Shown here: one piece after another, positions 6,071-9,001 of the stretch | Numbering within the stretch: position 1 is the stretch's first letter | Layout of the letters: the number at the start of each line of letters is the position of its first letter | DNA from: Actinomycetota bacterium | GTDB taxonomy: Bacteria; Actinomycetota; Actinomycetes; Nanopelagicales; Nanopelagicaceae | NCBI GenBank assembly: GCA_947459935.1 | Contig: CANHFN010000030.1 | Location: 1-9,001, forward strand | Length of the DNA stretch: 9,001 bases | Direction of reading: 5' to 3' | Program-made: the position numbers and the translations under genes | The notes under the pieces: generated by a model | Database searches by the model: none | What the model saw: only the letters and a program-made list of their open reading frames with translations | Told to the model about the DNA's origin: nothing

Positions 6071-7126
6071 ATGAGTCTTCACCCTGAAACATCTGCGATC
6101 ACAGCAGGCCGACCCGAAGCCGCACCAGATGCTTCTCTCAATCCGCCATTAATTTTTTCTTCCACCTATCACGCAGGCGGTCCCGTTGGATATGGACGTT
6201 ACGGTAATGAAAGTTGGAGCGCTCTTGAAGCAGCAATTGGAGAGTTAGAGGGTGGTGCAACTCTTTCATTTTCATCAGGCATGGCTGCTGTCAGTGCAGT
6301 GTTTTCTATTCTCCCAATTGGAGCACCAGTTGTTGCATCCAATCAGGGATATAGCGGAGTAATGGGTTTACTTAATCAATTTCATGCCTCTGGACGTTTA
6401 GAAGTTCGCTTTGTTGAGATTACAAACACCGAAGAGGTAATTAATACCATGAAGGGTGCAGCATTAGTCTGGTTGGAGTCACCAACAAATCCTTGCCTAG
6501 ATGTTGCAGATCTTCCTGCCTTGTTAACAGCTGCCAAGAAATTAGGTCTTGGTGTTGCCGTTGATAACACCTTTGCAACTCCGCTGGTTCAAAAACCATT
6601 AGCAATGGGTGCCGACATTGTGATGCACTCAGTAACAAAGTTTCTAGCTGGCCACAGCGATGTTGTACTGGGCTCTCTTTCAACAAATGATGAAGCGCTC
6701 TTTGCACGGTTAGAACAAGCTCGCAGATTTAATGGTTCTGTGCCAGGACCATTTGAGGCATGGCTGGCACTACGGGGAATTAGATCCTTTCCAATTCGCT
6801 TTAGAGCCGCAGAAATTAATGCCAAGGAATTGGTTGCTCGCCTGAGCCAACACTCAAAGGTGACCAAAGTTCGATATCCAGGTTTTGGAGCGGTGATTTC
6901 ATTTGAAGTTGATGGAACAGCAGAAGATGCTGAAAAAGTCTGTGAGTCATCGGAGTTGATCACCCATGCAACTAGTCTTGGAGGGATTGAATCACTCTGG
7001 GAAAGACGTCGCCGGTGGGCTCTTGAGAGTCCTTCAGTTCCTGAGCAGTTGATTCGACTCTCTGTAGGGTGTGAGCATGTCGATGATTTGTGGAAAGACA
7101 TTGAGAAAGCTTTAAAGGTTCTGTAA
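6071..7126 (+). CDS. Cystathionine gamma-lyase/synthase-type PLP enzyme (Cys/Met metabolism family), short form
   Basis: A 351-residue member of the Cys/Met-metabolism PLP family, which contains cystathionine gamma-synthase, gamma-lyase and methionine gamma-lyase. Motifs are YGRYGNESWSALE (41-53), LSFSSGMAAV (65-74), WLESPTNP (134-141), AVDNTFATP (163-171) and SVTKFLAGHSDVVLG (187-201), which holds the PLP lysine K190. ATSLGGIESLWERRRRW (300-316) precedes the C-terminal LIRLSVGCEHVDDLW. The ERRRRW form and the PGPFEAWLALRG segment resemble the actinobacterial cystathionine gamma-lyase branch I remember. At 268-276 RYPG runs straight into FGAVISF; relatives usually carry about 15 more residues here (SHPxHxxAxxQM-like), which explains the shorter length. 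ATG 6071 lies 9 nt after the flavoprotein stop, without a clear ribosome site, so it is probably the last gene of the lacI operon. Lyase versus synthase cannot be decided from sequence. Confidence 0.87.
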   Translation: MSLHPETSAITAGRPEAAPDASLNPPLIFSSTYHAGGPVGYGRYGNESWSALEAAIGELEGGATLSFSSGMAAVSAVFSILPIGAPVVASNQGYSGVMGLLNQFHASGRLEVRFVEITNTEEVINTMKGAALVWLESPTNPCLDVADLPALLTAAKKLGLGVAVDNTFATPLVQKPLAMGADIVMHSVTKFLAGHSDVVLGSLSTNDEALFARLEQARRFNGSVPGPFEAWLALRGIRSFPIRFRAAEINAKELVARLSQHSKVTKVRYPGFGAVISFEVDGTAEDAEKVCESSELITHATSLGGIESLWERRRRWALESPSVPEQLIRLSVGCEHVDDLWKDIEKALKVL

Positions 7127-7160
7127 AGAAATATTCAGAAAAAGAGAGTATTTTTGTCCT

Positions 7161-7310
7161 ATGTTCAAAATCCTTCGTCGAGTATTCGCAGCAGCGACAG
7201 TGGCGATTTTGGCCTTCAAGGCGGTCGGTTCTTTTCTTTCTTGGGTAGAGCATCAAGAGGATTCTGTTGCCGATTCATGGGTCGACGAAGATGAATTTGA
7301 AGATGCCTGA
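7161..7310 (+). CDS. Small single-span membrane protein, 49 residues, unknown function
   Basis: An ATG at 7161 opens a 49-residue frame ending in TGA at 7308-7310. It starts MFKILRRVFAAATVAILAF, giving a basic N-terminus (K3, R6, R7). A hydrophobic stretch at about 8-29 is long enough for one membrane span. The tail is strikingly acidic, nine Asp/Glu among the last 19 residues and ending DEDEFEDA. This layout suggests an inner-membrane peptide with its acidic tail on the other side, or a regulator of a membrane partner. Its end overlaps the likely start of the next membrane protein by 8 bp (ATGCCTGA), which supports real translation and coupling. No Shine-Dalgarno is evident; TATTTT at 7149-7154 could be a -10 for a nearly leaderless mRNA. 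I do not recognise a family. Confidence 0.6.
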   Translation: MFKILRRVFAAATVAILAFKAVGSFLSWVEHQEDSVADSWVDEDEFEDA

Positions 7311-7686
7311 TTTCGAATACATTCCCGGAAGTTGCAATATCGGGAAAGGTGAAATTCGCCGCAGGCAACTAGTGGCAATAATCGGATTAATAGTTTCGGT
7401 TATGACACTTTTAGTTTTTGGTCTCTTTGATTCTCCAGGAGAATTTCACTTGGGAATCTTCTTTCCCTTGTTTGTCACTTCGATTGGCTTTGTGCAATCA
7501 CGAAGCAAGTTTTGTCTGGCATATGGATTTGCCGGAACTTTTAACATTGGCAAGCTGGGGGACATAAAGAGAGTTACCAGCAAGGAAGATCGACAAGCCG
7601 ATCGAGTGACAGCACTAAAAATATTGGGTAAATCTTTTCTTCTGGCTTCTCTAGCGACAGCGGTGGTATTAGTACTACCCTTCTAA
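7303..7686 (+). CDS. Small integral membrane protein with repeated NIGK motif, unknown function
   Basis: Starting at ATG 7303 the protein has 127 residues. In-frame alternatives are ATG 7291 (131 residues) and a TTG at 7267 (139). I prefer 7303 because it overlaps the stop of the preceding small gene in the compact form ATGCCTGA and begins right at MPDFEYIPGSCNIG. The residues CNIGKGEIRRRQ (11-22) precede a first membrane span at about 23-42. A second hydrophobic stretch lies at about 50-64, then SKFCLAYGFAGTFNIGKLGDIKR (68-90), a charged stretch rich in Arg, Asp and Lys, and a last span at 111-127 reaching the C-terminus. GSCNIGKGEIRR (9-20) and GTFNIGKLGDIKR (78-90) look like two copies of one motif. 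Cys11 and Cys71 could form a pair. I recall similar small membrane proteins with CNIG and FC motifs but no function. The next gene starts 2 nt after the stop. Confidence 0.75.
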   Translation: MPDFEYIPGSCNIGKGEIRRRQLVAIIGLIVSVMTLLVFGLFDSPGEFHLGIFFPLFVTSIGFVQSRSKFCLAYGFAGTFNIGKLGDIKRVTSKEDRQADRVTALKILGKSFLLASLATAVVLVLPF

Positions 7687-7688
7687 GT

Positions 7689-8030
7689 ATGAAGATTCTA
7701 ATTCATACACGGCACGCAGACTTAGCAGAAGATTTCAAAACAATTGCGGAAGAAAAACTCAGCAGCATGGAGCGATTTAGCGTAGTTATTGATCGCGTTG
7801 AAGTTGAAGTCATTCACGAAGCAAATCCTCAACAGGGTAAGCATGCTCACAGAGTGATACTCACGACTCATGGTTCAGGACCTTTAATTCGAGCAGAGGC
7901 GGCAGAGTTCAATAATTTGGCTGCTTTTGATACAGCTATTAAAGCTTTTGCCCTCCAGATTCGAAAAATTCACGAACGCACAAAAGACCATGACCGTGAA
8001 ACTCTACGAAAAATGAAATCAGATCTTTAA
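7689..8030 (+). CDS. hpf: Ribosome hibernation promoting factor, short form (S30AE / RaiA domain)
   Basis: A 113-residue S30AE-domain protein. The family binds the 30S decoding centre and silences ribosomes during starvation. It opens MKILIHTRHADLAEDFKTIAEEKLSSMERF, the usual strand-helix start. DRVEVEVIHEANPQQGKHAHRVILTTHGSGPLIRAEA gives the middle strands, and AFDTAIKAFALQIRKIHERTK the second helix. The GPLIRAEA-FNNLAAFD segment has the actinobacterial flavour seen in long HPF proteins, but the C-terminal dimerisation domain of those proteins (usual length about 200 residues or more, from memory) is absent. The next gene follows at once, so there is no decayed remnant in frame. Start ATG 7689 lies 2 nt after the preceding stop, without a Shine-Dalgarno, so coupling to the membrane-protein genes is likely. 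The last four bases, TTAA, are shared with the stop of the convergent terC. Confidence 0.9.
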   Translation: MKILIHTRHADLAEDFKTIAEEKLSSMERFSVVIDRVEVEVIHEANPQQGKHAHRVILTTHGSGPLIRAEAAEFNNLAAFDTAIKAFALQIRKIHERTKDHDRETLRKMKSDL

Positions 8031-8929
8031 ACGATTTCGCTGCCATCCTTGCGTGTAGCTGTAAGGCTTGCAACAGCAGTAACAATTAATGTAAGAACAA
8101 TTACTCCAAGGCTTGCTTCAATTGGAATGTGTGGAAGCTTGATCTCGTGGATTCCGATGCCGTGGAAGGCTTCGATAATCATCTTGAGACCAATGAAGGC
8201 CAGAATGAATGAGAGACCTTTGGAGAGAAAGACTAAGCGCTCGAGTAGTCCTTGTAACAAGAAATACAACTGACGTAACCCCATGAGTGCAAAGATATTG
8301 GCGCACACAACTATGTATGGGTCCTGAGTAATTCCAAAGATTGCCGGGATAGAGTCAAGTGCAAAGACTAAATCTGTAAAGCCAAGTGAAACTAGTGCGA
8401 TCGTGAAAGTTGTTGCACCTTTTCGGCGCAAGAATGAAACCAGGCGATCTTCTTTCCATTCCTCGCCACCACCATGCTCTGTCAAAAGTCTGTATGCAGT
8501 AAAAATTAGGAACGCTCCAAAGATGAAGAAGGCCCACGTAAACTTCTCAAGAATTGCACTTCCTGCAGCAATGAATCCACCACGAAGAACTAGAGCAATA
8601 ATGATTCCCAAGAGCAAGACAAGCTGTTGCTTAGTTTTTTCAACTTGAAGCCGGCTTAAGATGATTACAAAAACAAAGATGTTATCAACAGACAATGCAT
8701 ATTCAGTTAACCAGCCTGCGAAAAATTCCTTTTGTGCATTCGGATCTGTGGTCCAGTTGGGCAAAAAGTACCCAAAAACTAGGGCAGCAGTGACATAGAC
8801 GACTGTCCAAATTCCTGCTTCGGTCATGGTTGTTTCTTTATTACGGCGTAATACCGCGAGAATTAAGTCAAAGATGATTACGGCGGACAAGCCACCAAGT
8901 GTTAGCAGCCAGATTGCCGTGGATTCCAT
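8027..8929 (-). CDS. TerC/Alx-family integral membrane protein
   Basis: A 300-residue polytopic membrane protein of the TerC family, linked to tellurite resistance and, for Alx and related members, to manganese export or metal loading. About eight to nine hydrophobic segments are visible. Signature motifs are TEYALSVDNIFVFVIIL (75-91, with E76 and D82) and GFTDLVFALDSIPAIFGITQDPYIVVCANIFALMGLRQLYF (183-223, with D186 and D192); these acidic residues in membrane segments are the expected metal ligands. The loop near 150-163, EHGGGEEWKEDRL, is strongly acidic and sits on one membrane face. The length is close to the usual family size. The start is ATG 8929, with no convincing Shine-Dalgarno upstream. 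The gene converges on hpf and shares the TTAA stop tetranucleotide. I see no yybP-ykoY type manganese riboswitch in the 72 bases upstream. Family secure; substrate inferred. Confidence 0.93.
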   Translation of the reverse strand: MESTAIWLLTLGGLSAVIIFDLILAVLRRNKETTMTEAGIWTVVYVTAALVFGYFLPNWTTDPNAQKEFFAGWLTEYALSVDNIFVFVIILSRLQVEKTKQQLVLLLGIIIALVLRGGFIAAGSAILEKFTWAFFIFGAFLIFTAYRLLTEHGGGEEWKEDRLVSFLRRKGATTFTIALVSLGFTDLVFALDSIPAIFGITQDPYIVVCANIFALMGLRQLYFLLQGLLERLVFLSKGLSFILAFIGLKMIIEAFHGIGIHEIKLPHIPIEASLGVIVLTLIVTAVASLTATRKDGSEIV

Positions 8930-9001
8930 GGCGTTATTGTGCCAGTTAGTGTTGAACCCATATCGTTGAAATCGGTGGAATTGTTATCTTTCCATCGCGA
9001 C
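8930..9001. other. Upstream region of the TerC-family gene, window edge
   Basis: These 72 bases should contain the promoter of the minus-strand TerC gene, or its link to a gene further upstream. No -10/-35 pair with good spacing is visible on the minus strand. On the plus strand a frame stays open from GTG 8938 to the edge, but it is too short (21 codons) to support a gene call. Confidence 0.35.

Noticed and set aside
6589..7101. Long minus-strand open frame of 170 codons inside the cystathionine-type gene
   Set aside because: It is antisense to a clearly conserved enzyme, and its translation shows no recognisable domain; typical shadow frame.
7131..7155. AAATATTC ... AGTATTTTT as a terminator hairpin after the cystathionine-type gene
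   Set aside because: The stem would be short, mismatched and A/T only, so it would not be stable.
8930..9001. Manganese (yybP-ykoY) riboswitch before the TerC gene
   Set aside because: The 72 bases available show none of the expected conserved helices or loop sequences, though a longer leader could continue outside the window.
8938..9001. Possible start of a plus-strand gene at GTG 8938
   Set aside because: Only 21 codons are visible, no ribosome site precedes them, and the sequence resembles no protein start I know.

Overview
The window looks like a piece of a small, streamlined, AT-leaning actinobacterial chromosome. A WhiB-family iron-sulfur protein, found essentially only in Actinobacteria and their phages, sits next to a PdtaS-type histidine kinase, as whiB1 and pdtaS do in mycobacteria. 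Base composition is by eye below 50% GC, which is low for the phylum. Genes are packed with gaps of a few bases or with overlapping stop codons. This would fit freshwater acI-type Actinobacteria (Nanopelagicales), but that placement is inference.

Layout. (1) 1-1060: the C-terminal part of a PdtaS-like kinase (+) runs stop-to-stop into whiB (-), followed by a short regulatory gap and a tRNA-Arg(CCG) gene (-). (2) 1126-2250: msrA (+), a methionine sulfoxide reductase, abuts a convergent DUF4389-type membrane protein (-) that looks internally duplicated. (3) 2251-7126: a divergent control region with a 13-bp direct repeat and a strong Shine-Dalgarno leads into a likely four-gene operon. Its genes are a LacI-family regulator, a PatB/MalY-type PLP C-S lyase, a PYROXD2/COG1233-type FAD oxidoreductase and a cystathionine gamma-lyase/synthase-type PLP enzyme. 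(4) 7161-8030: three small co-directional genes encode a 49-residue single-span protein, a roughly 127-residue membrane protein with a repeated NIGK motif, and a short ribosome-hibernation factor. (5) 8027-8929: a TerC/Alx-family membrane protein on the minus strand. The window ends in its upstream region.

How the genes may work together. The lacI-headed block appears to be one transcription unit (gaps of 15, 0 and 9 nt). It combines two unrelated PLP folds that both act on sulfur amino acids with an FAD oxidoreductase of unknown substrate, so it may process a sulfur-containing compound. The substrate cannot be named from sequence. The rest is redox and stress housekeeping: WhiB, MsrA, HPF and TerC.

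No mobile element, CRISPR array, phage gene, rRNA or convincing intrinsic terminator was seen. The points most worth checking are the lacI operon, the tandem repeat in front of it, the small membrane gene pair at 7161-7686, and the way all three convergent gene pairs end on a shared or doubled TTAA.
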